A program made the translations under genes and the position numbers. A DNA stretch of 40,783 bases from DATKZS01 sp035527835 [NCBI: bacterium] (GTDB taxonomy: Bacteria > RBG-13-61-14). The notes beneath the pieces were generated by a model. That model saw only the letters and a program-made list of their open reading frames with translations. It did no database searches and was not told the DNA's origin. Shown one piece after another: positions 16,526-24,252 of the stretch. Each line of letters starts with the position of its first letter. Position 1 is the first letter of the stretch. The DNA lies in NCBI GenBank assembly GCA_035527835.1, contig DATKZS010000224.1, positions 1-40,783 on the forward strand, written 5' to 3'.

Positions 16526-16918
16526 ATGGATTTTCCCAAGGATCTCAAGTACAGCAGGACCCACGAGTGGGTCAAGCTCGAGGGCAAGGAGGCCGTGATC
16601 GGGATCACGGCTTATGCCTCCGATGAGCTCGGTGACATTGTGTACGTGGAGTTGCCCGAGGACGGCGAGGATCTGGAGAAGGACACGGCGTTCGGGGTGG
16701 TCGAGTCGGTCAAGGCCACGGCCGACCTCTATGCGCCCCTGTCGGGAAAGGTGGTCGAGACCAACGAGCCTCTGGAGGACGCGCCGGAGGTGATGAACGA
16801 GGACCCGTACGGCGACGGCTGGATGCTGCGCCTGGCTCTGGCCGACGCCTCCGAGCTCGATGAACTCATGGACGCCAACGCCTACCACGAGTTCGTGGAG
16901 GAGGAGCGGGAAAGCTGA
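16526..16918 (+). CDS. gcvH: Glycine cleavage system H protein
   Basis: Lipoyl carrier that shuttles the methylamine intermediate between the P, T and L proteins of glycine cleavage; 130 residues, the standard length. The lipoylation Lys is K63 in FGVVESVKATADLYAP. The family start YSRTHEWV-like (KYSRTHEWVKLEG) and the C-terminal DAN-AYHEFVEEE are intact. The ribosome site GGAGAGG lies just before the ATG. No gcvT or gcvP is nearby; solitary gcvH genes also serve lipoate assembly in some bacteria, so the role here is less certain than the identity. Confidence 0.95.
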   Translation: MDFPKDLKYSRTHEWVKLEGKEAVIGITAYASDELGDIVYVELPEDGEDLEKDTAFGVVESVKATADLYAPLSGKVVETNEPLEDAPEVMNEDPYGDGWMLRLALADASELDELMDANAYHEFVEEERES

Positions 16919-16936
16919 AATACGAGGCCAGAGAAG

Positions 16937-17006
16937 GCCTGAGGCTTGGGGCTTGAGGCTTGGGGATACGAAACCCAGGCCCCAAGCCCCAGGCCTCAAA
17001 CCCCAT
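16937..17006. repeat. GAGGCTTGGGGC inverted repeat after gcvH
   Basis: CCTGAGGCTTGGGGCTTGAG (from 16938) faces CCCCAAGCCCCAGGCCTCAA (16980-16999) to form a long stem about 20 bases after the gcvH stop. It is one of the CAAACCTCAAACC family seen also near 20930, 21585-21715, 21915-21990 and 38945-39005. It may end the gcvH transcript. Confidence 0.6.
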
Positions 17007-17021
17007 GTCGGCCGCGGCGAG

Positions 17022-17050
17022 TTGACTCTTCCGGCGATTCATCATACACT
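17022..17050 (+). promoter_or_regulatory. Sigma-70 promoter abutting the RNase J start
   Basis: TTGACT (17022-17027), a 17-base spacer, and TACACT (17045-17050) immediately before the first ATG. A transcript would begin near 17057, after that ATG and about 6 bases before the second in-frame ATG at 17063. Confidence 0.45.
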
Positions 17051-18730
17051 ATGCCCTCCGGTATGCAAGAAGCAATCAAAGCGGAGCTCAAGATCATTCC
17101 CCTGGGCGGGCTCGGGGAGATCGGCCTCAATATGATGGTCCTCGAACAGGGCGGGGACATGATCGTGGTGGACTGCGGCCTGATGTTCCCGGGCGACTCC
17201 GCGCCGGGCGTTGACTACATCATCCCCGACTTCACCTATCTGCTGGAAAGAAAGGAGCGGGTCAAGGGCCTGATCCTGACGCACGGTCACGAGGACCACA
17301 CCGGCGCGCTGCCGTTCCTGTTGCAGCAGATGCGGGTCCCGGTCTTCGCCACCTCCCTCACCTTGGGCCTGGTGCGCGAGAAGCTCTCCGAGTACAACCT
17401 GAACGGCTCCACCCGCCTGGAAACGGTCTCGGCCGGGCAGACCCTGTCCATCGGCCCGTTCGACGTCGAGTTCATCCAGGTGGCGCACTCCATCGCCGAC
17501 AGCGTGGCGCTCGCGGTCAAGACCGCGGTCGGCAACATCATCCATACCGGCGACTTCAAGCTCGACCCCACCCCGATTGACGGCAAGCGCTCGGACCTGG
17601 GCGCGCTCGCGCGCTACGGCGACGAGGGGGTGGTGGCGCTCTTGTCGGACTCGACCAACGTGGAGCGCGGCGGCTACACCCTGTCGGAGCGGGAGGTGGG
17701 CTACGCGCTGAACGAGGTGATGCACGAGGCGCCGGGCCGGGTGATCGTGGCCATGTTCGCGTCGAACATCCACCGCGTCCAGCAGGTGATTGACGCGGCG
17801 GCGCGATACGGGAGGAAGGTGGCGCTCATGGGCCGGAGCATGGAGGCCAACTCCCGCATCGCCACCGAGCTTGGCTACATGCAGATACCCCGCGGCGTGA
17901 TGGTTACTCCGGAATCGCTGAAACGACTGGCCGACCGGGAGGTCGTGCTGCTCACCACCGGGAGCCAGGGCGAGCCGCTCTCCGGGCTCTCGCGCATGGC
18001 CCGCCGCGAGCACAAGCAAATCTCGATCAAGCCGGGCGACACCGTGGTCCTGTCATCCCGCTTCATCCCCGGAAACGAGCGCGCCATCGCCTGGCTGATC
18101 AACGAGTTCTACCGGCAGGGCGCCGAGGTCATTTACGAGAAGGTTTCGGACATCCACGTCTCCGGGCACGCCAGCCGGGAGGAGCTCAAGATGATGATCT
18201 CCCTCACCCGGCCGCAATACTTCATCCCCATCCACGGCGAGTACCGCCACCTGGTGCGGCACGCCCGGCTGGCGCGCGAGATGGGCGTGCCCGACGAGCG
18301 GGTGCTGGTGGCGGAGGACGGGGACATCGTGATCTTCGACGAGATCGGAGGCGAGCGGGTGGGCCGGGTCGAGTCCGGACGGCAAGTCGTGGACGGGACC
18401 TGTGTCGCCGACCACGAGGACTGCGTCCTCCAGGAGCGCAGGCGACTGGGCAACGACGGCATCCTGATCGCAGTGGCCAGGCTGGATCCCGCAACCGGAA
18501 GGATCGCCGGCCCCATCCACTTGAAGAGCCTGGGACTCTTTTACGAGGAGGAAGCCACGGACGCGCTGGAGGCCGCGCGCCTCTACGCCGAGGCCGAGCT
18601 CGCACAGGTTGCCCCCGAACTGGCCGGCAACAAGGACGCGCTCGCCCATGAAATGCGCGCCGCGCTCAAGCGCTACATCAAGAAAAACCTCTTCCGTTTC
18701 CCGGTCATCATCCCGATGGTGGTGGACTAG
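17051..18730 (+). CDS. rnj: Ribonuclease J
   Basis: A metallo-beta-lactamase/beta-CASP ribonuclease for mRNA decay and rRNA maturation (5' exonuclease and endonuclease), 559 residues from 17051 or 555 from 17063; the family is about 555. The zinc motif HGHEDH is at residues 78-83, with further metal ligands at HTGDFKLD. The beta-CASP domain carries SDSTNVERGGYT and ASNIHRVQQ, and later come TTGSQGEP and the C-terminal PIHGEYRHL. A C-terminal domain ends in VIIPMVVD. Neither candidate start has a Shine-Dalgarno. The promoter position favours 17063 with a nearly leaderless mRNA; 17051 is given as the longer option. Confidence 0.93.
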   Translation: MPSGMQEAIKAELKIIPLGGLGEIGLNMMVLEQGGDMIVVDCGLMFPGDSAPGVDYIIPDFTYLLERKERVKGLILTHGHEDHTGALPFLLQQMRVPVFATSLTLGLVREKLSEYNLNGSTRLETVSAGQTLSIGPFDVEFIQVAHSIADSVALAVKTAVGNIIHTGDFKLDPTPIDGKRSDLGALARYGDEGVVALLSDSTNVERGGYTLSEREVGYALNEVMHEAPGRVIVAMFASNIHRVQQVIDAAARYGRKVALMGRSMEANSRIATELGYMQIPRGVMVTPESLKRLADREVVLLTTGSQGEPLSGLSRMARREHKQISIKPGDTVVLSSRFIPGNERAIAWLINEFYRQGAEVIYEKVSDIHVSGHASREELKMMISLTRPQYFIPIHGEYRHLVRHARLAREMGVPDERVLVAEDGDIVIFDEIGGERVGRVESGRQVVDGTCVADHEDCVLQERRRLGNDGILIAVARLDPATGRIAGPIHLKSLGLFYEEEATDALEAARLYAEAELAQVAPELAGNKDALAHEMRAALKRYIKKNLFRFPVIIPMVVD

Positions 18731-18810
18731 CGCAGGGCGGAACCAAGTGGAAAGGCCATAAAAAAACTCCAAGACGACAGGAAGAATAATTATTTATATT
18801 CTTATGGTTA
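18731..18810. other. Short intergenic region after RNase J
   Basis: Eighty bases with a weak AAAAAAACTCC stretch and an AT-rich end (TAATTATTTATATTCTTATG). No clear terminator stem is visible. Confidence 0.4.
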
Positions 18811-18845
18811 GAACATGATATTCATGTATTACATGACGCATGTTC
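18811..18845 (+). promoter_or_regulatory. Cluster of overlapping CATG palindromes before the hydrolase gene
   Basis: GAACATG (18811-18817) mirrors CATGTTC (18839-18845). Inside lie ACATGATATTCATGT (18813-18827) and CATGTATTACATG (18823-18835), each a perfect dyad. They sit 25 bases before the ATG at 18871. This looks like an operator with up to three overlapping sites. The regulator is unknown. Confidence 0.4.
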
Positions 18846-18870
18846 GGGTCTATCTGAAAGGAGGAAAGGC

Positions 18871-20919
18871 ATGAAAAGGAAGTTGTGGTTCGCGGCCCTC
18901 GCGCTTGGTTGTGTGATCGCGCTGGCCCCGCAAGTGAATGCCAAAAAGAACGTGGGTATGGTCCTGGACCTGTCCGGCAACGGCCGCTTCTTCGATCTGC
19001 CTTTCCCGAGTGAGTTGCGCCGGAACCCGGACGGAAGCATCAACATGGACCGCTTCCCCAATCCGGCCGGCCTCAAGATGGTGGACCGCACCGTGGACGC
19101 CGTGGCGCACGGCTACGGCGTCAGCACCGCGCCCACTATCTACTTCCGCTTCGACGGACCCGTTGACGCGGCCAGGCTCCCTGATCGCAGGGCATCGCTC
19201 GCGCCCGGCTCCGTGATTTTCCTCATTGACATAGACCCCGACTCGCCCGAGCGGGGCAGGCGCTTCCCGCTCGACGCGCAGTTTTATCCGAAGCACCCCC
19301 GGCTCATCAGCCACGCCGATAACCTCCTCGCCATTATGCCCGTGCCCGGGTTCATCCTTCGCGAGAACACGCTGTACGCGGCGGGCGTGCTGCGCTCGCT
19401 GGGCGACGGTCAGGGCGCTCCGCTCCGGAGCTATGCCGAGGTTGCGGCGCAGGGCACGTCGGGCGCTTTGGGGGAGCGGGCCAGGGAGCTCAATGAGACG
19501 GCTTATAACGCGCTGGCCGACGCCGGCGGGATCGCCCCCACTGACCTGGCCGCGCTCACCGTGTTCCGCACCGGCGACCCCACCGCCCGGACGCGGCAGC
19601 TCTTCGACGGCGTGAAGGACCTGCCGGTCCTCGAATTCGAGACGCCGCTCCACCGCACCCGCGAGTATGACCTGTATTACGTGCTGGAGGGCGTGGTGAT
19701 GATGCCGCAGTTCCAGGACGGCACGCCGCCCTACGGCAAGGGCAAGGGCGGCCGCATCCATTTTGACGCGGACGGCAAGCCCATCACCCAGCGCATGGCG
19801 CCGGTCCCCGTCGCCTTCTCCGTGCCCAAGTCCGCCATGCCCGCCGCCGGCTTCCCCATCATGATCTACATCCACGGCACCGCCGGCGTGTCCACCCAGT
19901 TCATTGACCGCGGCGAGGTCCCCGGCGAGGGGCCGCCGATCAACGGCATTTACCGCGGCAACTTCGCCGAGCCTAAAGGAGCCCCGCCCGGCACCGGCCC
20001 CGCGCTCATCTATGCCCAGCACGGCATCGCCGGCGTGGGCGCGGCCCAGCAGCACGCGGGCGAGCGCGGCGGACTGGACGCCCAGCTCTGGTGGTACAAC
20101 TTCCTCTCCCCGGAGGCCCTGCGCGACAACATGCTCCAGGCCACGGCCGAGGCATCCATGCTGTTGCGCCTCCTGGAAAAAATCTCGATTGACCCGGCCC
20201 TGTGCCCGGACACAGCCGCCAACGGCGCTCCCGTCAAGTTCGACCCCGAGCTCATCTTCGGCATGGGCCAGTCGCTGGGCAGCCTCATCCTCGGGCCGTG
20301 GGGCGCGGTCGAGACCGACCTCAAAGCCCTGATCCCCTCCGGCAACGGCGCCTACTGGACTATCTTCATGGCCCAGGAGAACCCGCTCGACATGAAGCAT
20401 CTCGCCCAATCCGGCCGCGGCCTCACCACCTCGCTCGGACTCGACATCTTCAATCCCGTCATCACCATGCTGGGCACGGCCCTCGCGCCCGGCGACCCCG
20501 CATCCTATCAGCGCCGATACTACGTTGACCCGTTCCCGGGCCGTAAGCCCAAGCACGTCTGGGCGTCGTTCGGGCTCCACGACCACTACTTCTTCCCCTG
20601 GTCCCAGAACGCCGCCATCCTCGTTATGGGGCTCGACTTCGCCGGCGCCATCCTCGAACCGTCCACCAAAGACGCCCTCGACCTGGCCGGGCTCAACCAA
20701 CTCGATTACCCGGTCACGCTCAACAAGCAGACCCCGCAAGGACCGGTCACCGCCGTGGCCGTGCAATTCGACGAAAAGGGCGCGCTCGACGGCCACCACG
20801 TCAACTTCCAGCGCGACGACGCCAAGTACCAGTACGGCTGCTTCCTCGAATCCCTCGTCAACGGCGCCCCCACCGTCTCCGCGCCCAAAAACCAGTGGAA
20901 CGCTCCGTGCGGGCCGTGA
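18871..20919 (+). CDS. Secreted alpha/beta-hydrolase-like protein
   Basis: 682 residues with a signal peptide (MKRKLWFAALALGCVIALAP, cleavage near NAKK). The likely nucleophile elbow is GMGQSLGS, with Ser468. Before it, FPIMIYIHGTAG (near 330) and ALIYAQHGIAGVG look like the oxyanion-strand region. The late LHDHYFFPW may supply the His. The N-terminal 200 residues resemble the extra beta domain found in large bacterial extracellular lipases. The motif order is that of an esterase or lipase; the substrate is unknown. AAAGGAGGAAAGGC supports the start. The gene is monocistronic, behind a palindrome cluster. Three Cys in the chain suggest possible disulfides. Confidence 0.65.
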   Translation: MKRKLWFAALALGCVIALAPQVNAKKNVGMVLDLSGNGRFFDLPFPSELRRNPDGSINMDRFPNPAGLKMVDRTVDAVAHGYGVSTAPTIYFRFDGPVDAARLPDRRASLAPGSVIFLIDIDPDSPERGRRFPLDAQFYPKHPRLISHADNLLAIMPVPGFILRENTLYAAGVLRSLGDGQGAPLRSYAEVAAQGTSGALGERARELNETAYNALADAGGIAPTDLAALTVFRTGDPTARTRQLFDGVKDLPVLEFETPLHRTREYDLYYVLEGVVMMPQFQDGTPPYGKGKGGRIHFDADGKPITQRMAPVPVAFSVPKSAMPAAGFPIMIYIHGTAGVSTQFIDRGEVPGEGPPINGIYRGNFAEPKGAPPGTGPALIYAQHGIAGVGAAQQHAGERGGLDAQLWWYNFLSPEALRDNMLQATAEASMLLRLLEKISIDPALCPDTAANGAPVKFDPELIFGMGQSLGSLILGPWGAVETDLKALIPSGNGAYWTIFMAQENPLDMKHLAQSGRGLTTSLGLDIFNPVITMLGTALAPGDPASYQRRYYVDPFPGRKPKHVWASFGLHDHYFFPWSQNAAILVMGLDFAGAILEPSTKDALDLAGLNQLDYPVTLNKQTPQGPVTAVAVQFDEKGALDGHHVNFQRDDAKYQYGCFLESLVNGAPTVSAPKNQWNAPCGP

Positions 20920-20929
20920 GATGGCTTGA

Positions 20930-20975
20930 GGCTTGGGGCGTGAGGCGTGGGGCTTGAGGCGCGGGGCTTGGGGAA
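20930..20975. repeat. Purine-rich GGCTTGAGGCTTGGGG tract
   Basis: Imperfect tandem GGCTTGAGGC/GTGAGGCGTGGGG units directly after the hydrolase stop, a half copy of the family that forms full stems at 16937-17006. Confidence 0.55.
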
Positions 20976-20997
20976 AAGGGGAGGCCGGTGGCATCAG

Positions 20998-21292
20998 TTT
21001 TAGGCCACGGACGGGCTTGGCCGGAAATTTCTGAAAAGTCGCCTCAATAATTTCCATGACTTCCACCCCGCGCCTTGACTTGGCTTGGCCTGAAAAATGC
21101 CCTTCGTGGCCTACACGCTGGGACACCCATGCCCACGTTTCAGGCCGCGAAACCGCCTCCGTGTCCCAACCGTCAGGCCGCGAAAAGGCCTCCGTGTCCC
21201 ACCGTCCAGGCCACGAAAGGTTGCGCCAAAATCCCCTCCCCGGACCCACAAAAAGGACCAAAATAAAAATATTTCGTAGAGTCGCTCTCATC
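20998..21292. repeat. Composite repeat with a 33-nt tandem array, copy A
   Basis: It begins TTTTAGGCCAC and ends TTTCGTAGAGTCGCTCTCATC. Inside, CAGGCCGCGAAA units start at 21141, 21174 and 21207, an exact 33-base period (CAGGCCGCGAAAnnGCCTCC followed by GTGTCCCAnCCGT). A related copy with the same boundaries lies at 38600-38907. On the minus strand the array stays open and would read as an 11-residue repeat (WDTEAFSRP-type), behind GAGG and an ATG at 21291. The frame then runs on antisense to the hydrolase with no shared stop, so coding is doubtful. Confidence 0.6.
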
Positions 21293-21299
21293 AAAACCT

Positions 21300-21350
21300 C
21301 AAGAATAGCCAACAGGGATGCACAGGATGAACAGGATATGAAAATTGTTT
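21300..21350. repeat. Half copy of an ACAGGATGAACAGGAT repeat
   Basis: GGGATGCACAGGATGAACAGGATATGAAAA is a single arm related to the AACAGGATTTACAGGAT hairpins, without its partner arm. Confidence 0.5.
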
Positions 21351-21381
21351 TGCCCGGACTATGAGGCGTCGGCGGCGCTAT

Positions 21382-21560
21382 GGAGTGCGGCGGTTGCACC
21401 GCTGCAAGCGGCACGACGCCGCTTTCATTGGCGCCGATGTCCAGCGACCCCCAAGATTCTAAGAAAAATGCCGTAGTTCGGCGCATCAAGTTGCGAGGTG
21501 AATAACTGGCTCCGTAACCCTTTAACCTTTAATGACAGCGGCGTCGTGCCGCCGCACTCC
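21382..21560. repeat. MITE-like element with GGAGTGCGGCGG arms, copy 2
   Basis: The left arm 21382-21422 contains the same 16-nt insert (TTGCACCGCTGCAAGC) as the copy at 7649. The right arm 21538-21560 is the perfect complement of the arm without the insert (GCGGCGTCGTGCCGCCGCAC, then TCC). The interior, about 115 bp, is unrelated to copy 1. It separates parts of the composite repeat that are contiguous in the 38.6-39.1 kb locus. Confidence 0.75.
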
Positions 21561-21579
21561 AAGGCGGATGATCCGCCCC

Positions 21580-21720
21580 GCCATCTTCAACCTCAAACCA
21601 CAAACCTCAAACCCCAAACCTCTCCTCCCCTACTATTGTATTTTGGTTGCACCCCGACCGGAAAAAAAGTAATGCTCCGGGGAGGTTTGTGATTTGGGGT
21701 TCGAGGTTTGAGGTTCGGAG
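21580..21720. repeat. CAAACCTCAAACC stem enclosing the 48-nt core, copy A
   Basis: CCTCAAACCACAAACCTCAA on the left (from about 21590) is complementary to GGTTTGTGATTTGGGG and GAGGTTTGAGG on the right (21685-21715). The enclosed 21627-21674 is the conserved core CCCCTACTATT...AGTAATG shared with 39013-39060 and, inverted, 37951-37998. Confidence 0.65.
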
Positions 21721-22010
21721 CAGCGCTGAAAGCGCGACCTTCGTTAACCCAGTGGCGGGAGCCCTGGGGACTGGCCGTCCAATAGTCTTTAGCGCTGAAA
21801 GCGCGACCTAAGAGTCTTGGGCCGCCCTTACAGGGCTTAACGGTTATCGCCGCCGTCTCTCACCCAGGGCTTCCGCACCTGGGTTAACGAAGTTCGCCCC
21901 GGCGGGGCTTTGGATCTAACCCCAAACCACAAACCCCAAACCTCAAACCTTATTTGGTCTTCAACCCCAAACCCCAAACCTCAAACCTCTTCCTTCCCTG
22001 GCTACTGGCT
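21721..22010. repeat. Repeat-rich non-coding stretch
   Basis: Two AGCGCTGAAAGCGCGACC words (about 21723 and 21791) and a GTTAACCCAG/CTGGGTTAAC-type pair around 21745-21885 form small hairpins. Between 21915 and 21990 CAAACCTCAAACC words recur. Nothing coding is seen. Confidence 0.5.
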
Positions 22011-22040
22011 ACTCCCTTTTCAATCTTTTTCATTTTGTGC

Positions 22041-22068
22041 TTGACAAACGAATAAGTAATGGCATAAT
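22041..22068 (+). promoter_or_regulatory. Promoter-like sequence with no gene after it
   Basis: TTGACA (22041-22046), a 16-base spacer, and CATAAT (22063-22068). The next 400 bases hold no supported reading frame; the inverted repeat at 22205 follows. Confidence 0.4.
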
Positions 22069-22259
22069 GGGGAGCGTTAGAGGAGAGCAGGCCGAAGCCG
22101 GAAGACAGGAATGGAGAGAGGAGAAGGGCAGGGAGAAGGCCGACCCCTCCAGACCAAGGGAGAAGAAAAGTCATCGCAGACCATTACGAGGAGGCTGATG
22201 TTGCATGTTGAGACCTGACCCCAATCTTCTCGGGACGGAAGAGGCTGCGGGCGCCGACT

Positions 22260-22312
22260 GGCCCAGCGTTGAAACGCTGGGTTATTAAACGGCTGCCCCT
22301 CCGGGGCAAAGC
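22260..22312. repeat. Small hairpins
   Basis: CCCAGCGTT/AACGCTGGG and GCCCCTCCGGGGC stand side by side as REP-like stems. Confidence 0.5.
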
Positions 22313-22340
22313 AGCGGAACCAGGAACGCGGAAAAAATAT

Positions 22341-22424
22341 GAACCACGAAGGCACAAAGATCACGAAGAAGAAAAAAACCTGCTTCTTCCCTTCGTGCCA
22401 TTGGTGCCTTGGTGGTTCAATTCT
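22341..22424. repeat. GAACCACGAAGGCACAAAG inverted repeat
   Basis: The left arm GAACCACGAAGGCACAAAGA and the right arm CTTCGTGCCATTGGTGCCTT then GGTGGTTC are approximate complements around an AAGAAGAAAAAAACC loop. It belongs to the same style of spaced-word palindromes as 7325 and 14259. Confidence 0.65.
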
Positions 22425-22442
22425 CTTTCTTGTACTTTTCTC

Positions 22443-22470
22443 TTGACATGAAACCAGGAGGGTATATGCT
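22443..22470 (+). promoter_or_regulatory. Possible promoter upstream of the island lipoprotein gene
   Basis: TTGACA (22443-22448), 16 bases, TATGCT (22465-22470). The leader to 22685 would be about 210 nt, with a small basic frame at 22466-22627 that I do not call. Confidence 0.35.
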
Positions 22471-22684
22471 GGCGGAGAGATTACGGAAAGGAATGAAAGG
22501 GTTAAGACCCGGCCGCAATTTCCGAAAGCCGGCGACGACTTCGGGAAAAAGGCCGGGAAGAGCAATGATCGAGGCCGAGGCAGGGAAAGGGTCCGAACGT
22601 CAGAGCCTTGTTTTGTTAAACAATTAAACAAGGGTTTGACCCACATCCGACCCGTCACAGAAACTACAAGCAAGGAGGTTTATC

Positions 22685-23719
22685 ATGGATGACCCTAATT
22701 CACCTACTAATTCCCCTAATTTCCCTCTGCACCCTGAAATTAGCCGAGGGGAACAGCCGATGAAGTTTTTTTGGCTATTCATTCCGCTGTTGGCTCTCTG
22801 CATCGTCTCACTGGCATGCGCACAAAGGCCATCTCCAGAAGATGTTCAGAAGATAGCCGTCCTGAAGACTGAACTTGAAGAGGTGCGTTCGGAGGTTGTT
22901 GCAGCTGAAAAGAAGAACTCTTTACTCGCAGGTGGCCTCATCAAAGCTTTGGTTGAAGCACGTCTGGAGATCCTGAAGACCACAGAAGCGTTGATCCAAC
23001 AGCGCATCCATGCCTTAGAGACAGGAGCGACAATCTCGATTAAGGTATCCGGAACGGAACCCAACGAAGAACTCGCAGCGCGCTTGGGGCAGGAGATTGA
23101 AACTCAACTGGTAGAGCTCAGCAAGGCACAAGCGGAGGCAGATAAGTATAGTGGTGGTCTTTTAGCGGTTATGAAACAAGCGACAGTAGCCACCCAGGAG
23201 CAGACCGTTGCGATGTTACGCCAAAGGTACCTAGCAGCGAAATACGGGCTACCGACAGTAGTACTACCTGCCACCACCGGCGGAGCATCAGAACAAGGGA
23301 TCGGTGCCGCATCGCCTTCTACATCTCCATCGATGAGTGTGGACGTCCCCTCGGCTGACGTGAGCGCTGAGATCGTATCTGTGAAGCTTCTGGGAAAGCG
23401 ATTTTCCAATCAGAATTACCAGCAATTCATCTTGCTCGACATGGAGTTTACAGCCAAGGGCCTGGACAAGCCGGCCCGGGCAATTAAGGGAGTCCTGAAT
23501 CTCCAAGATCTTTTTGGCGAGCCCAAAATAAGTATAAACTGGACGATTGATGAGCTAATGATGCCAGGTCAGACATTTGTAAAGAAGGGAACTGGATTTG
23601 AATACAACCAGTTTATTGATTCACATAATTGGGTTCGGTCGACCGATCTTCAAAACATGACCGCAAGTTTTGTAGTAATGAGCATCTTGTACCAGGATGG
23701 GAGTCGACGCGATTTCTGA
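22685..23719 (+). CDS. Unrecognised coiled-coil lipoprotein
   Basis: 344 residues from 22685, which has the best ribosome site (AAGGAGG, 6 bases away). A second start at 22760 gives 319 residues that begin directly with a lipoprotein signal (MKFFWLFIPLLALCIVSLAC, lipobox Cys at the end), preceded by GAGGGG. The second start makes better biological sense, because the longer form puts 25 Pro/Asn-rich residues before the signal. Residues about 50-200 are Glu/Ala/Gln/Lys-rich with heptad character, then a Ser/Thr/Pro linker and a C-terminal beta-rich domain (VSVKLLGKRF... FILLDMEFTAKGLDKPARA). Base composition is lower in GC than the core genes. I do not recognise the family. Confidence 0.7.
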   Translation: MDDPNSPTNSPNFPLHPEISRGEQPMKFFWLFIPLLALCIVSLACAQRPSPEDVQKIAVLKTELEEVRSEVVAAEKKNSLLAGGLIKALVEARLEILKTTEALIQQRIHALETGATISIKVSGTEPNEELAARLGQEIETQLVELSKAQAEADKYSGGLLAVMKQATVATQEQTVAMLRQRYLAAKYGLPTVVLPATTGGASEQGIGAASPSTSPSMSVDVPSADVSAEIVSVKLLGKRFSNQNYQQFILLDMEFTAKGLDKPARAIKGVLNLQDLFGEPKISINWTIDELMMPGQTFVKKGTGFEYNQFIDSHNWVRSTDLQNMTASFVVMSILYQDGSRRDF

Positions 23720-23739
23720 GTTGCAGAACGGTAAACAAG

Positions 23740-23830
23740 GGTCTGATACCATCCCCTCGGAAAGCCGTATGCGGGAAAACCGCACGTATGGTTTTATAAG
23801 AGGGAGCAGGCCGCCGGGCCTGCCCCCTAC
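23740..23830 (+). ncRNA. Group II intron domain V-VI remnant
   Basis: 23761-23795 folds as a domain V: AAAGCCGTAT pairs with ATGGTTTT-side bases, the AGC triad is present, the GCGG-GAAAA-CCGC tip has a GAAA-type loop, and a two-base AC bulge sits in the 3' strand. It is followed by the linker ATAAGAGGG and a domain VI-like stem (GAGCAGGCC/GGCCTGCC) ending CCCCTACGCTACCC, like bacterial intron 3' ends. No reverse transcriptase or intron 5' end is seen nearby, so this is a 3' fragment. It begins about 40 bases after the lipoprotein stop. Confidence 0.6.
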
Positions 23831-23868
23831 GCTACCCAAATTCACCAGACCCCAAATTCACCAAATCC

Positions 23869-23908
23869 AAGGGGGGACAGGCCTATGGCCTGTTTACTAC
23901 TCTACCCG
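23869..23908 (+). repeat. Second domain-VI-like hairpin
   Basis: GGGGGGACAGGCC/GGCCTGT then TTACTACTCTACCC repeats the layout of the preceding intron tail 40 bases later, without a domain V. It may come from a second intron end or a REP-like copy of the tail. Confidence 0.4.
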
Positions 23909-23917
23909 GCTCCCCAT

Positions 23918-24214
23918 CTAAATCCATTTGAAATAAGAAGCGATGGAAAACGCGGCATCTGCCGCGATGACTAGAGTAAGCACGACCAATATCCAATTAA
24001 GGCATATTATCTTCTTTGATAGGACTTCATTTGAAGCAATGCTCTTATCAACTGATTCTTTGAGGGCGCTAACTGATTGGTTGATTTCGATTGTTGATTT
24101 TATTGTAGCCTCGATAAGATTCCAGGTTGCAAGGGTTTCTGGAGTGCCAATACCGCCCTTCTTGCGTTTATGAAAATCATCCCATGTCATTTTTGCAATA
24201 TCATCAGTAGTCAT
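23918..24214 (-). CDS. Small tail-anchored protein
   Basis: 98 residues from ATG 24214 (two more from ATG 24220). AGGAGGGG lies at the right distance for 24214. The N-terminus (TTDDIAKMTWDDFHKRKKGG) is polar. A helical middle (IEATIKSTIEINQSVSALKE, then SVDKS) looks like a coiled coil. One C-terminal membrane segment follows (about 74-94, LNWILVVLTLVIAADAAF). It lies 32-38 bases after the next upstream gene on the same strand, so the two form an operon. No family recognised. Confidence 0.6.
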   Translation of the reverse strand: MTTDDIAKMTWDDFHKRKKGGIGTPETLATWNLIEATIKSTIEINQSVSALKESVDKSIASNEVLSKKIICLNWILVVLTLVIAADAAFSIASYFKWI

Positions 24215-24252
24215 TTGCATCCCCTCCTGTTCTTCGCTTTACAGGTTCATGG

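Noticed and set aside
21141-21240. CRISPR-like appearance of the 33-base array
   Set aside because: The units are contiguous with no unique spacers, only three copies are regular, and no cas gene is present.
18850-21489. Long minus-strand frame of about 879 codons
   Set aside because: It is antisense to the secreted hydrolase and stays open because of GC-biased codons; no signal, domain or ribosome site supports it.
22466-22627. 53-codon basic frame with AGGAGGG before its ATG
   Set aside because: The ribosome site coincides with a better promoter match and the translation looks like random GC-rich sequence; kept out for lack of further support.
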